Both the position numbers and the translations under genes were made by a program. The notes beneath the pieces are model-generated. The model ran no database searches. It had not been told where the DNA came from and worked only from the letters and a program-made list of their open reading frames with translations. Of a DNA stretch of 64,000 nucleotides, positions 57,127 to 64,000 are shown in pieces (position 1 is the first letter of the stretch; each line of letters starts with the position of its first letter). This stretch comes from Paludibacterium sp. (lineage in GTDB: Bacteria; Pseudomonadota; Gammaproteobacteria; Burkholderiales; Chromobacteriaceae): contig NZ_JAFAND010000139.1 of assembly GCF_019232825.1 (NCBI RefSeq), positions 50,852 to 114,851 of the forward strand, written 5' to 3'.

Positions 57127-57847
57127 CCACATTGCGTTGCGGCGGTTGGCGAATGGATTGTTGTTGGCCGCGCTGGGGATGTTGCTGTACGCAGGGGGCT
57201 TCTGGGTAACGCACGCGCCGGTGTTTCCGGTGAAGAAGATTCGCATCAGCGGCCAGATGCAGCGGGTCACGCCGGAGCAGCTCAAGTTCATCGCCGAGCA
57301 TGAACTGACCGGATCGTTCTTTACGCTGGACATCGACAAAACGCGGTCGGCCTTCAGCAAGCTGCCTTGGGTGCGCGATGCGCAGGTGCGGCGCACTTGG
57401 CCGGACACGCTGGAGATCGCCATCGACGAGTATCAGGCGCTGGCGCGGTGGGGCGAGGATGGGCTGGTGGACGTGAACGGCACATGGTTCGACGCCGCGA
57501 GCGACCAGAACGATTTGCCGGTGTTTTTTGGACCGGCAGGCGCACAGAAGGACATGGCGCAGACGTATCTGCAACTCAAGCAGGTGCTCGCGCCCTCGGA
57601 ACTGAGGATCGCGCGCATGTACTTGTCCGACCGGCGCGCATGGAGTGTGGAATTGGATAACAGCGTGCATATCGAGCTGGGGCGCGGAGATGTCATCCAA
57701 CGTGCCGCGCGCTTCGCGACGCACTGGAAGGACACGGTGGCGAGACTGCCGTATCCGGTCAGCTATGTCGATATGCGCTATCCGAATGGATTCGCCGTCC
57801 GGATGCCTGGCTACCAGGATCCGCAGGCGGCACAGGGTAAAAAGTAA
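57116..57847 (+). CDS. ftsQ: Cell division protein FtsQ
   Basis: The 243-residue bitopic protein has a short cytoplasmic tail, one transmembrane helix ([17 protein letters not shown]), a POTRA domain ([20 protein letters not shown] to [28 protein letters not shown]) and a beta domain ending in [15 protein letters not shown], the conserved region that binds FtsB. FtsQ recruits the later divisome proteins. ATG 57116 overlaps the end of ddlB. Confidence 0.96.
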   Translation: MWDNHIALRRLANGLLLAALGMLLYAGGFWVTHAPVFPVKKIRISGQMQRVTPEQLKFIAEHELTGSFFTLDIDKTRSAFSKLPWVRDAQVRRTWPDTLEIAIDEYQALARWGEDGLVDVNGTWFDAASDQNDLPVFFGPAGAQKDMAQTYLQLKQVLAPSELRIARMYLSDRRAWSVELDNSVHIELGRGDVIQRAARFATHWKDTVARLPYPVSYVDMRYPNGFAVRMPGYQDPQAAQGKK

Positions 57848-57863
57848 GCAGTTGGAGCGACAG

Positions 57864-59102
57864 GTGAGCAAACCGAAGGAAAGCAAGAACATGTTGGTTG
57901 GCCTCGACATCGGCACGTCGAAGATCGTGGCGATCGTCGCGGAGGTCCTTGAGGATGGCCAGCTGAACATCGTCGGCATGGGGCAGACGCCCTCGCGCGG
58001 ACTCAAGCGCGGCATGGTGGTGAACATCGAATCCACAGTGCAAGCCATCCAGCGCGCGCTGGAGGAGGCCGAGCTCATGGCCGACTGCAAGATCCATGAA
58101 GTGTTTACCGGCATCGCCGGCAGCCACATCAAGAGCGTCAACTCGCACGGCATGGTGGCGATCAAGGATCGGGAAGTGACGCAGATGGATATCGACCGCG
58201 TGATCGAGACCGCGCGCGCCGTGAGCATCCCGCCGGACCATCAGGTGCTGCATATCCTGACACAGGAATACAGCATCGACGGTCAAGAGGGCGTACGCGA
58301 ACCGCTGGGCATGAGCGGCGTGCGGCTGGAGGCCAAGGTGCATATCGTCACCGGCGCGGTGTCCGCCGCGCAGAACGTGACCAAGTGCGTGCGCCGCTGC
58401 GGGCTGGAGGTGTCCGACCTGGTGCTGCAGCCGATGGCCTCGGCCATCGCCGTGCTGTCGGAGGACGAAAAGGATCTGGGCGTGTGCCTGATCGATATCG
58501 GCGGCGGCACCACCGACATCGCGGTGTACGCCAACGGCGCCATCCGCCACACGGCAGTGATTCCGATCGCCGGCGATCAGATTACCAACGACATCGCCAT
58601 GGCGCTGCGCACGCCGACCAAAGAGGCGGAAGACATCAAGATTCAGCACGGCGTGGCGCTGGTGAATCTTGCCGATCCGGGCCAAATGATCGAAGTGCCG
58701 GGCGTGGGCGAGCGCGGACCGCGCCAGATGTCGCGCGCGACCTTGGCCGAGGTGATCGAGCCGCGGGTGGAGGAGTTGTTCCAGCTGGTGCAACAGGAGC
58801 TGCGCCGCAGCGGGTTCGAGGAAATGTTGTCCTCCGGCATCGTGCTGACCGGCGGCGCGAGCCTGATGCCGGGCATGGTCGAGTTGGCCGAGGAAGTCTT
58901 CCACATGCCGGTGCGCGTCGGCGTGCCGAAATATGTCGGCGGTCTGTCCGAAGTGGTCAAGACGCCGCGCTTCTCCACGGGCGTGGGGCTGTTGTTGTAC
59001 GGCAAGGACCAGATTCAGACCCTGTCGGGGTCGAGAGTGCCTTCGGGCAGCGTGGGCGGCATGCTCTCGCGCATGAAGGCGTGGTTTGCAGGCAATTTTT
59101 AA
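57864..59102 (+). CDS. ftsA: Cell division protein FtsA
   Basis: FtsA is an actin-like ATPase that tethers FtsZ to the membrane. I choose GTG 57864 (SKPKESKNMLVGLDIGTSK), with GGAG at 57853-57856, giving 412 residues; ATG 57891 is possible but shortens the N-terminus. Motifs: GLDIGTSKIVAIV, CLIDIGGGTTDIAVYANG, GIVLTGGASLMPG, and the C-terminal amphipathic membrane helix MLSRMKAWFAGNF. It lies 16 nt after ftsQ and 55 nt before ftsZ. Confidence 0.96.
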   Translation: MSKPKESKNMLVGLDIGTSKIVAIVAEVLEDGQLNIVGMGQTPSRGLKRGMVVNIESTVQAIQRALEEAELMADCKIHEVFTGIAGSHIKSVNSHGMVAIKDREVTQMDIDRVIETARAVSIPPDHQVLHILTQEYSIDGQEGVREPLGMSGVRLEAKVHIVTGAVSAAQNVTKCVRRCGLEVSDLVLQPMASAIAVLSEDEKDLGVCLIDIGGGTTDIAVYANGAIRHTAVIPIAGDQITNDIAMALRTPTKEAEDIKIQHGVALVNLADPGQMIEVPGVGERGPRQMSRATLAEVIEPRVEELFQLVQQELRRSGFEEMLSSGIVLTGGASLMPGMVELAEEVFHMPVRVGVPKYVGGLSEVVKTPRFSTGVGLLLYGKDQIQTLSGSRVPSGSVGGMLSRMKAWFAGNF

Positions 59103-59157
59103 GGTTGTTTCGGGCGTAGCACCAGTAACAGGCTCATCTTTAAATGAGGAGAGAAAA

Positions 59158-60345
59158 ATGAGCGGAATGGTTTTCGAAGTGATGCAAGATACGGCTCAAG
59201 AAGCCGTGATCAAGGTGATCGGCGTTGGCGGCGGCGGTTGCAATGCCATCGACAACATGATCGACGGCAAGGTGCAGGGCGTTGAGTTCATCTGCGCCAA
59301 CACCGATGCGCAGACCCTGAAGCGCAACAAGGCGCAGCTCAAGTTGCAACTGGGCACCAATCTGACCAAGGGGCTGGGCGCGGGCGCCAATCCGGAGATT
59401 GGCCGCAATGCGGCGCTGGAAGACCGTGAACGCATCGCCGATACGCTGCGCGGCGCCAATATGGTGTTCGTTACCGCGGGCATGGGCGGCGGTACCGGCA
59501 CCGGCGCGGCGCCGGTGGTGGCCGAAGTGGCGAAGGAAATGGGTATTCTCACCGTCGGCGTGGTGACCCGTCCGTTCGAGCACGAAGGCAAGCGTACCAA
59601 GGTGGCGCAATCCGGCATCGATGATCTGAAGAAGCATGTCGACTCGCTGATCGTGATTCCGAACGAAAAGCTGATGGAAGTGCTTGGCGACGACGTGACC
59701 ATGCGCGAGGCGTTCCGCGCCGCCGATGACGTGCTCAAGGGCGCCGTGGCCGGCATTGCCGAAGTGATCACCTGCCCGGGTCTGATCAACGTCGACTTTG
59801 CCGACGTGCGCACCGTGATGTGCGAAATGGGTCTGGCAATGATGGGGTCCGCCTATGCCTCCGGTATCGACCGCGCGCGCGTGGCCGCCGAGCAGGCGGT
59901 GGCAAGCCCGTTGTTGGACAACATTACGCTGGAAGGCGCGCGCGGTGTGCTGGTGAATATTTCCACTGCGCCGGGCTGCCTGAAGATGAGCGAATACCGC
60001 GAAATCATGTCGATCGTGCGCCAGTACGCCGACGAGAGCGCGGAAGTGAAGTTCGGCACCGCCGAAGTGGACGATATTCCGGAAGACACGATCCGCGTCA
60101 CCCTGATTGCCACCGGCCTCGGCAAGAAGCCGACGGTGCGCGGCGAGGAGCGTCCGGAATATATCAAGATCGTCAAGACCGGCACCGACGACCGTGCGGT
60201 CGAAGTGCTGAATTACGACGACTTCGATACGCCGGCCATCATGCGCAGCCGTGGCCGCCGCACGCCGAGCTCGACCGATTTTTCCAATCCCGAGGTGAGC
60301 GAATCGTTCGACATTCCGGCGTTTCTGCGCAAGCAAGCCGACTGA
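59158..60345 (+). CDS. ftsZ: Cell division protein FtsZ
   Basis: The tubulin-like GTPase forms the division ring. The 395-residue protein has the GTP-binding GGGTGTG at 110-116 (GMGGGTGTGAAPVVAEV), the N-terminal VIGVGGGGCNAIDNM, and the T7 synergy loop region TCPGLINVDFADVRTVM. The C-terminal peptide DIPAFLRKQAD is the conserved docking site for FtsA and ZipA. A strong GAGGAGAG ribosome-binding site precedes the ATG at 59158, consistent with high expression. Confidence 0.98.
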   Translation: MSGMVFEVMQDTAQEAVIKVIGVGGGGCNAIDNMIDGKVQGVEFICANTDAQTLKRNKAQLKLQLGTNLTKGLGAGANPEIGRNAALEDRERIADTLRGANMVFVTAGMGGGTGTGAAPVVAEVAKEMGILTVGVVTRPFEHEGKRTKVAQSGIDDLKKHVDSLIVIPNEKLMEVLGDDVTMREAFRAADDVLKGAVAGIAEVITCPGLINVDFADVRTVMCEMGLAMMGSAYASGIDRARVAAEQAVASPLLDNITLEGARGVLVNISTAPGCLKMSEYREIMSIVRQYADESAEVKFGTAEVDDIPEDTIRVTLIATGLGKKPTVRGEERPEYIKIVKTGTDDRAVEVLNYDDFDTPAIMRSRGRRTPSSTDFSNPEVSESFDIPAFLRKQAD

Positions 60346-60441
60346 TCGATAATTGCTATTGATTTAATCCTTTTAATTAATAAAGCATAGGCAAAGGCCA
60401 TGCTAAACTCAGGTCGTCCCTGATTTGGTAGAAAGCAGCAA

Positions 60442-61356
60442 ATGATTCTGCAGCGCACGCTGAAGCAAGCGATCAGCGCCACGGGTGTGGGTTTGCACTC
60501 CGGCGAACGGGTACGCCTGACCCTGAAGCCGGCCGAACCCGACACGGGAATCATCTTCTATCGCACCGACTTGCCCGAGCCGGTGGCGGTAAAAGCCGAA
60601 CCGCTGATGGTGAACGACACGCGACTCTCCTCAACGCTAGTCACGGAGACTGGCGTGCGTGTCGGCACCATCGAGCATTTGATGTCAGCTTTTGCCGGAT
60701 TGGGGATCGACAATTTGATCGTCGAGGTGACGGCGGCGGAAATGCCCATCATGGATGGTTCCGCCGCGCCCTTTATCTATTTGTTGCAAACCGCGGGGGT
60801 TGTCGAGCAGTCCAAACCCAAGCGTTTCATCCGCATTCGCGCGCCGATCGAGGTGGTCGACGGCGACAAATGGGTTCGTTTCGAGCCGTACGACGGTTTC
60901 AAAATCACGCTGTCGATCCAGTTCGATCATCCCGCCTTCAACCTGGCGCCGCAGAAGGTGCTGGTCGATTTCGCCAATCATTCCTATATCGAGGAAATCA
61001 GCCGCGCGCGTACCTTCGGTTTCATGCATGAAGTCGAATCGATGCGCAACCATGGGCTGGGGCTGGGGGGCAATCTGGAAAACGCCATCGTGATCGATGA
61101 CGCGTTCGTCTTGAATCCGGATGGACTGCGTTTTCCGGACGAGTTCGTCCGCCACAAGATTCTCGATGCCATCGGCGACCTGTATATCGTCGGTCATCCC
61201 ATCATCGGCGCTTTTTCCGGGCATAAGTCCGGCCATGCGTTGAATAATCTACTGCTGCGCAAGTTGCTGGCCACCCCCGACGCGTGGGAGTTCGTCAGTT
61301 TTCGCGAGCCCGAGGATGCCCCCTCGAGCTTCCACCGTATCCCGGATCTCGAATAA
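60442..61356 (+). CDS. lpxC: UDP-3-O-acyl-N-acetylglucosamine deacetylase
   Basis: LpxC carries out the committed step of lipid A synthesis. The 304-residue protein has the zinc ligands at the E. coli positions: His79 (TIEHLMSA), His238 and Asp242 ([11 protein letters not shown]), and the catalytic His265 in [12 protein letters not shown]. The 96-nt AT-rich gap after ftsZ may contain a separate promoter, though none is clear. Its TAA stop shares one base with the ATG of a small membrane protein (TAATG). Confidence 0.97.
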   Translation: MILQRTLKQAISATGVGLHSGERVRLTLKPAEPDTGIIFYRTDLPEPVAVKAEPLMVNDTRLSSTLVTETGVRVGTIEHLMSAFAGLGIDNLIVEVTAAEMPIMDGSAAPFIYLLQTAGVVEQSKPKRFIRIRAPIEVVDGDKWVRFEPYDGFKITLSIQFDHPAFNLAPQKVLVDFANHSYIEEISRARTFGFMHEVESMRNHGLGLGGNLENAIVIDDAFVLNPDGLRFPDEFVRHKILDAIGDLYIVGHPIIGAFSGHKSGHALNNLLLRKLLATPDAWEFVSFREPEDAPSSFHRIPDLE

Positions 61357-61538
61357 TGCAGGCTTTGCTGCGATTGACGCTCTTGGTCGGCATGCTGCTG
61401 TGCTGCATTGGCCTGGTCCGGCACGCCTCCCGGCCCGACGAGGCCAGATTGCGCCGCTTGACCGGCTGGTTGCGGCGGCTGACCTGGGCCAATGGCGCTC
61501 TGCTGATCCTGTGGCTGGCAGGACTCGCGCATCCCTGA
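61356..61538 (+). CDS. Small two-helix membrane protein coupled to lpxC
   Basis: This 60-residue open frame begins at the ATG of TAATG, sharing one base with the lpxC stop, a hallmark of coupled translation. It has two hydrophobic segments (LLRLTLLVGMLLCCIGLV and WANGALLILWLAGLA) separated by an Arg-rich loop (RPDEARLRRLTGWLRRL), so both ends would lie on the same side of the membrane, with the basic loop inside. I do not recognise a family. Overlap with lpxC suggests co-expression, but no function can be assigned. Confidence 0.65.
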   Translation: MQALLRLTLLVGMLLCCIGLVRHASRPDEARLRRLTGWLRRLTWANGALLILWLAGLAHP

Positions 61539-61555
61539 GCGCCATTGGCCACGCT

Positions 61556-62314
61556 CTAGCGATAGCGGGCATTGAGCGCGAACAAGATCGCGCCGGTCTC
61601 GATATCCATCTCCCCGCTGTAACCGCTCGGGCGGAAATGCATCTGGAACGCCCGCACCAACGCCTTGAACCCCGCATCGTCGGCCGGCGCCGCATAGCCG
61701 TACTGCTTGAACGCCGCGATGGTTTCGCTGCGGGATGGCAGACCTTGCCGCGTAAACTGATCGATAAACGCTTGCTTTCTCTCCGCCTCGTACCAGGCGC
61801 CTATGCCTGATTGCGCCAACGTCTGCCATGGGAATTTGGGCCCGGGGTCCGACTTGCGCAGGTAGGCGATGTCGGCATGGCCGAGCACATTCTTTGGCGA
61901 AATATCCGGATAGCGCATCAGGATGTTGCCGGCCAGCTCGCGTAGCGCGTCGATCTGGCCCGGCTCGAAATCGACGAAATGCAAGCCGCTCGGCGTCTCG
62001 GTCGGCTGATTGACGATTTCGATGCCGATGGCGGTGTCGTTGAGGTTGTCGCGGCCGGCCCAATGGCTCAACCCCGCGTGCCAGGCACGATCCTGCTCGT
62101 CGACCAAGTTGAAAATGCGTTGGCTGCTGAAACCGGCGGCACGATAACTCGGATCGGCTGTCGCCGGCAGCAGATAGTGCGCGCTCACCTGGCCGCGCGT
62201 CAGTGCCGTGATCGAGCCGGCGAAATCCAGCGCGGTGTAGTGCAGCACGAGAAAGCGGATGCGTTTGTTGAAGCCGGTGGTGGCGCGATAACTGTTGAAG
62301 TCGATGGTGGACAT
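61556..62314 (-). CDS. N-acetylmuramoyl-L-alanine amidase (Amidase_2) with C-terminal PG-binding-like region
   Basis: The 252-residue protein belongs to the AmpD/AmiD amidase family that cuts the bond between MurNAc and the stem peptide. Zinc ligands by alignment with AmpD are His25 (LVLHYTA), His146 (VLGHADIAY) and Asp156 (SDPGPKFPW); the middle segment AIGIEIVNQP is typical. The C-terminal helices (IAAFKQYGYAAPADD to FRPSGYSGEMD) resemble a small peptidoglycan-binding domain. No signal peptide is visible. It lies 11 nt after a muramidase gene on the same strand, and the pair looks endolysin-like. Confidence 0.9.
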   Translation of the reverse strand: MSTIDFNSYRATTGFNKRIRFLVLHYTALDFAGSITALTRGQVSAHYLLPATADPSYRAAGFSSQRIFNLVDEQDRAWHAGLSHWAGRDNLNDTAIGIEIVNQPTETPSGLHFVDFEPGQIDALRELAGNILMRYPDISPKNVLGHADIAYLRKSDPGPKFPWQTLAQSGIGAWYEAERKQAFIDQFTRQGLPSRSETIAAFKQYGYAAPADDAGFKALVRAFQMHFRPSGYSGEMDIETGAILFALNARYR

Positions 62315-62325
62315 GGATGCCTCCT

Positions 62326-63102
62326 TTAGGGGGTGGGGAAAGCGGCGGCCAGCAGCGCCGCCTGACAGGCCGGGTCGGCCTCGCCCGTAACGGGCAGGCC
62401 ATGGCGGGTTTGGAATGCGCCAAGCGCCGCGCGGGTGCGTGCGCCCGCCTTGCCGTCGACGGGACCGGGAGCGAAGCCAAGATAGAGTAAGGCGGCCTGA
62501 ACGCTGCGAAGCGTGAGGCTGGGGGTGTTGGCGCGCGCCTTCGTATAGGCATCGGCCAGCTTTTCGTGATATTTGCGTTCTTCGTAGCGCGGCCCGTTAT
62601 AGCCACGCGCGAAGCGCCGCCAGTCTGGCTGGCGTAGCGCGCTATCGAGCTGATTGCTCTGAATGAATTTGACCATGGCCATGATCTGGCGGTCCTCCCC
62701 GGCGACCATGGCTTGCACCATCGCCTCGACGGACGCGAAGCCGACGATGGCATGATTGAAGCCCATGACCTGGGCGATGCCCCACGAGGCGCTTTTCAAG
62801 GCGGCCGCATGGTCGAGTGCCATCGCGCGTTGCAGGCGGTCGTATTCGCTGGCGCCTCGGCTGTAACCACCGGGTTGCGGATTGCTGATGTCCGGATAGG
62901 CCTCGCTGAAGCGGGCCCGGCTTTCGCGGTGGAAGATGTGCCGCTCGAACAAGATTTTCGGCCTTCTATCGGCGAGAAAGCCGAATCCGCTGGATTCAAC
63001 CTGCAATACCGCCCAGAAAGCGGCGTGGTCGATGCCGAGGGTGGTGATGGCTTGCGTCAAGCCATCTTCGCTCAGGGGAGTGCCTCTGGCGGAAAATTCC
63101 AT
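62326..63102 (-). CDS. N-acetylmuramidase-domain peptidoglycan hydrolase with C-terminal PG-binding domain
   Basis: I start at MEFSARG (63102, with GGAG upstream), giving 258 residues. The N-terminal two thirds resembles the N-acetylmuramidase (DUF3380) domain of phage endolysins: VLQVESSGFGF with probable catalytic Glu36, KILFERHIFHRES, ASWGIAQVMGFNH and RRFARGYNGPRYEE. The C-terminus (about 195-255) is a PG_binding_1 domain (SVQAALLYLGFAPGPVDGKAGARTRAALGAFQ). No signal peptide is visible, so export would need a holin, a secretion system or lysis. It is paired with an amidase gene. Confidence 0.88.
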   Translation of the reverse strand: MEFSARGTPLSEDGLTQAITTLGIDHAAFWAVLQVESSGFGFLADRRPKILFERHIFHRESRARFSEAYPDISNPQPGGYSRGASEYDRLQRAMALDHAAALKSASWGIAQVMGFNHAIVGFASVEAMVQAMVAGEDRQIMAMVKFIQSNQLDSALRQPDWRRFARGYNGPRYEERKYHEKLADAYTKARANTPSLTLRSVQAALLYLGFAPGPVDGKAGARTRAALGAFQTRHGLPVTGEADPACQAALLAAAFPTP

Positions 63103-63419
63103 CGTTGTGCTCCTATTGAAGGAAATGAATGCTGGCCGTTTCTCGTGCGGCCGCCTGTGGGTCAGGCATCGACCGCGCGTGCCGCCGCCGAGTTGCGATG
63201 CGGCGAGGCGGTGAGCGGTTTGTGCAAGCGTTTCGGCTGGGACGTACGCGTGGCGACCAAGATTCGCGAGTGGCTTACGCTGACAAGATGACGGATGACG
63301 CGTGGTTTGCGTGTCGATGGCGTAAAAACGCCATGGCATGACTGAGGCCAAATGACTAGATTGGATTACGTAGTAAAGTCCTATGTCTTGAGGATTGACC
63401 TTTGACGAAGGAGAACGGT
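63103..63419. other. Intergenic region without a recognised gene
   Basis: No supportable gene is seen in these 317 bases between the divergent muramidase and cupin genes. The last 70 bases are less GC-rich and should contain the cupin promoter, but no good -35/-10 pair is apparent. Short open frames here do not resemble proteins. Confidence 0.5.
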
Positions 63420-63821
63420 ATGGCGAGTTATAAGCATGAAGTCACCACGGCCTCCAGCGCTGTGTGGCAAAAGCTGGTTACCCCGGAGGGCGAGCCGCCG
63501 GGATTTCGCATGCGAGGCACGCTGCCGACCGATCCGGATGGTGTCGAGCTGCTGATGGAGCATTGGGATGCCGGCATGACCGAGCCGCCCCATTCGCACC
63601 CGGGGGACGACATGACCGTCGTGGTTGCGGGGCGTATGGCGGTGCAGTACTTCAAGCGCGATGCCGACGGCAAACTACAGGCGGACGGCGAGCCGTTCGT
63701 GCTGGAGCAAGGCGAGGTCGGCTATAACAAGGCGGGAAGGATCCACGATGCCCGCTATTTGGCGGACTGTAAGCTGGTGTTCGTGCACAGCGGCGCGTTC
63801 GGTTTCACCGAAGAGCAGTAA
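63420..63821 (+). CDS. Cupin-domain protein
   Basis: The 133-residue protein is a single cupin barrel. The metal-binding motif is EPPHSHPGDDMTVVVAGRMAV (two His plus acidic residues), and a second motif is suggested by RIHDARYLADCKLVFVHSG. An excellent GAAGGAG ribosome-binding site decides the start at 63420. Such small cupins may be metal-binding enzymes or sensors; nothing nearby indicates a substrate. Confidence 0.8.
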   Translation: MASYKHEVTTASSAVWQKLVTPEGEPPGFRMRGTLPTDPDGVELLMEHWDAGMTEPPHSHPGDDMTVVVAGRMAVQYFKRDADGKLQADGEPFVLEQGEVGYNKAGRIHDARYLADCKLVFVHSGAFGFTEEQ

Positions 63822-63839
63822 TGGGGAGTGGGGCGTAGC

Positions 63840-63895
63840 GTGCGTTCGCGTAGCAACGCACGGTGACACCAGGTTCGGGGAGCGTTCGCTCCCCG
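63840..63895. repeat. Pair of palindromic (REP-like) elements
   Basis: Two inverted repeats follow the cupin gene: GTGCGTT (63840-63846) with AACGCAC (63855-63861), and CGGGGAGCG (63876-63884) with CGCTCCCCG (63887-63895). The first resembles the dispersed GTGCGTT...AACGCAC palindromes found between genes in many bacteria. Copy number cannot be judged from one window. The second may also help end transcription between the convergent genes. Confidence 0.45.
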
Positions 63896-63911
63896 CCTCC
63901 AGGTTAGGGTG

Positions 63912-64000
63912 TTAATCGGCGGTCAACACCAAGCATCCCGCCACCTCGCGCAGGCGCGCGGCGTTTTTCAGGTACAACCACGACGACTGGGCATCGACCG
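63912..64000 (-). CDS. C-terminal end of an unidentified protein (partial)
   Basis: A minus-strand frame enters from the right edge and ends at a TAA at 63912-63914, giving 28 residues (VDAQSSWLYLKNAARLREVA, then GCLVLTAD). The frame is open to the window edge and its coding-like composition, together with the converging cupin gene, suggests a real gene end. The fragment is too short to identify. Confidence 0.55.
   Translation of the reverse strand, partial: VDAQSSWLYLKNAARLREVAGCLVLTAD

Overview
The window is GC-rich, gene-dense chromosomal DNA, most probably from a betaproteobacterium of the order Neisseriales (Chromobacterium-like family). The grounds are gene order and gene content, not a database match: a zwf-pgl-glk-hexR-pgi sugar cluster, System II cytochrome c maturation (ResB/CcsB) beside cytochrome c4 and engB, comF next to bioB, mreBCD-mrdA-rodA divergent from gatCAB, and a complete dcw cluster ending in lpxC. 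I cannot name a species. I see no tRNA, rRNA, CRISPR array, transposase or integrase.

Layout. 1-4394 (+): end of zwf, then pgl, glk, hexR and pgi, i.e. glucose-6-phosphate metabolism with its SIS-domain regulator. 4457-12137: an exported 404-residue protein of unknown function (-), divergent from a two-partner secretion pair, the TpsB transporter and a 1453-residue TpsA haemagglutinin-like exoprotein (+). 12205-17061 (-): a glyoxalase II-like hydrolase, a GIY-YIG protein, ccsB, resB and cytochrome c4. 17149-20090: engB (+) with a structured 3' region that may hold a small RNA, then rlpA, trmL and comF (-). 20203-26980 (+): bioB, bioF, a GAF-GAF-GGDEF-EAL cyclic-di-GMP enzyme, bioH and bioC. 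27047-33820: accessory and household genes (patatin lipoprotein, glutathione S-transferase, dinB, copper chaperone, MarC protein, HAD phosphatase, outer-membrane barrel, sterol desaturase family). 33867-34217 (-): a scrambled, frameshifted remnant of mrdA (PBP2). 34419-40003 (-): rodA, mrdA, mreD, mreC, mreB, the rod-shape elongation machinery. 40256-43517 (+): gatC, gatA, gatB. 43717-61538 (+): a sigma70-type promoter with an overlapping MraZ operator, then mraZ, rsmH, ftsL, ftsI, murE, murF, mraY, murD, ftsW, murG, murC, ddlB, ftsQ, ftsA, ftsZ, lpxC and a tiny membrane protein coupled to lpxC. 61556-63102 (-): two endolysin-like peptidoglycan hydrolases. 63420-64000: a cupin protein, a REP-like repeat pair and the 3' end of an unidentified gene.

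How it fits together. Roughly half the window builds or remodels the cell wall: the elongation complex, the whole cytoplasmic peptidoglycan precursor pathway, the divisome and the first committed step of lipid A synthesis. RlpA and the two hydrolases also act on peptidoglycan. Long runs of 4-nt stop/start overlaps (ATGA, GTGA) show strong translational coupling in the dcw cluster.

The least ordinary items are the mosaic mrdA remnant beside intact mrdA-rodA, the structured RNA-like region after engB, the two-partner secretion locus with its divergent exported protein of unknown role, a cyclic-di-GMP enzyme inside the biotin operon, and the signal-less muramidase/amidase pair after lpxC. I found no convincing wholly new system.
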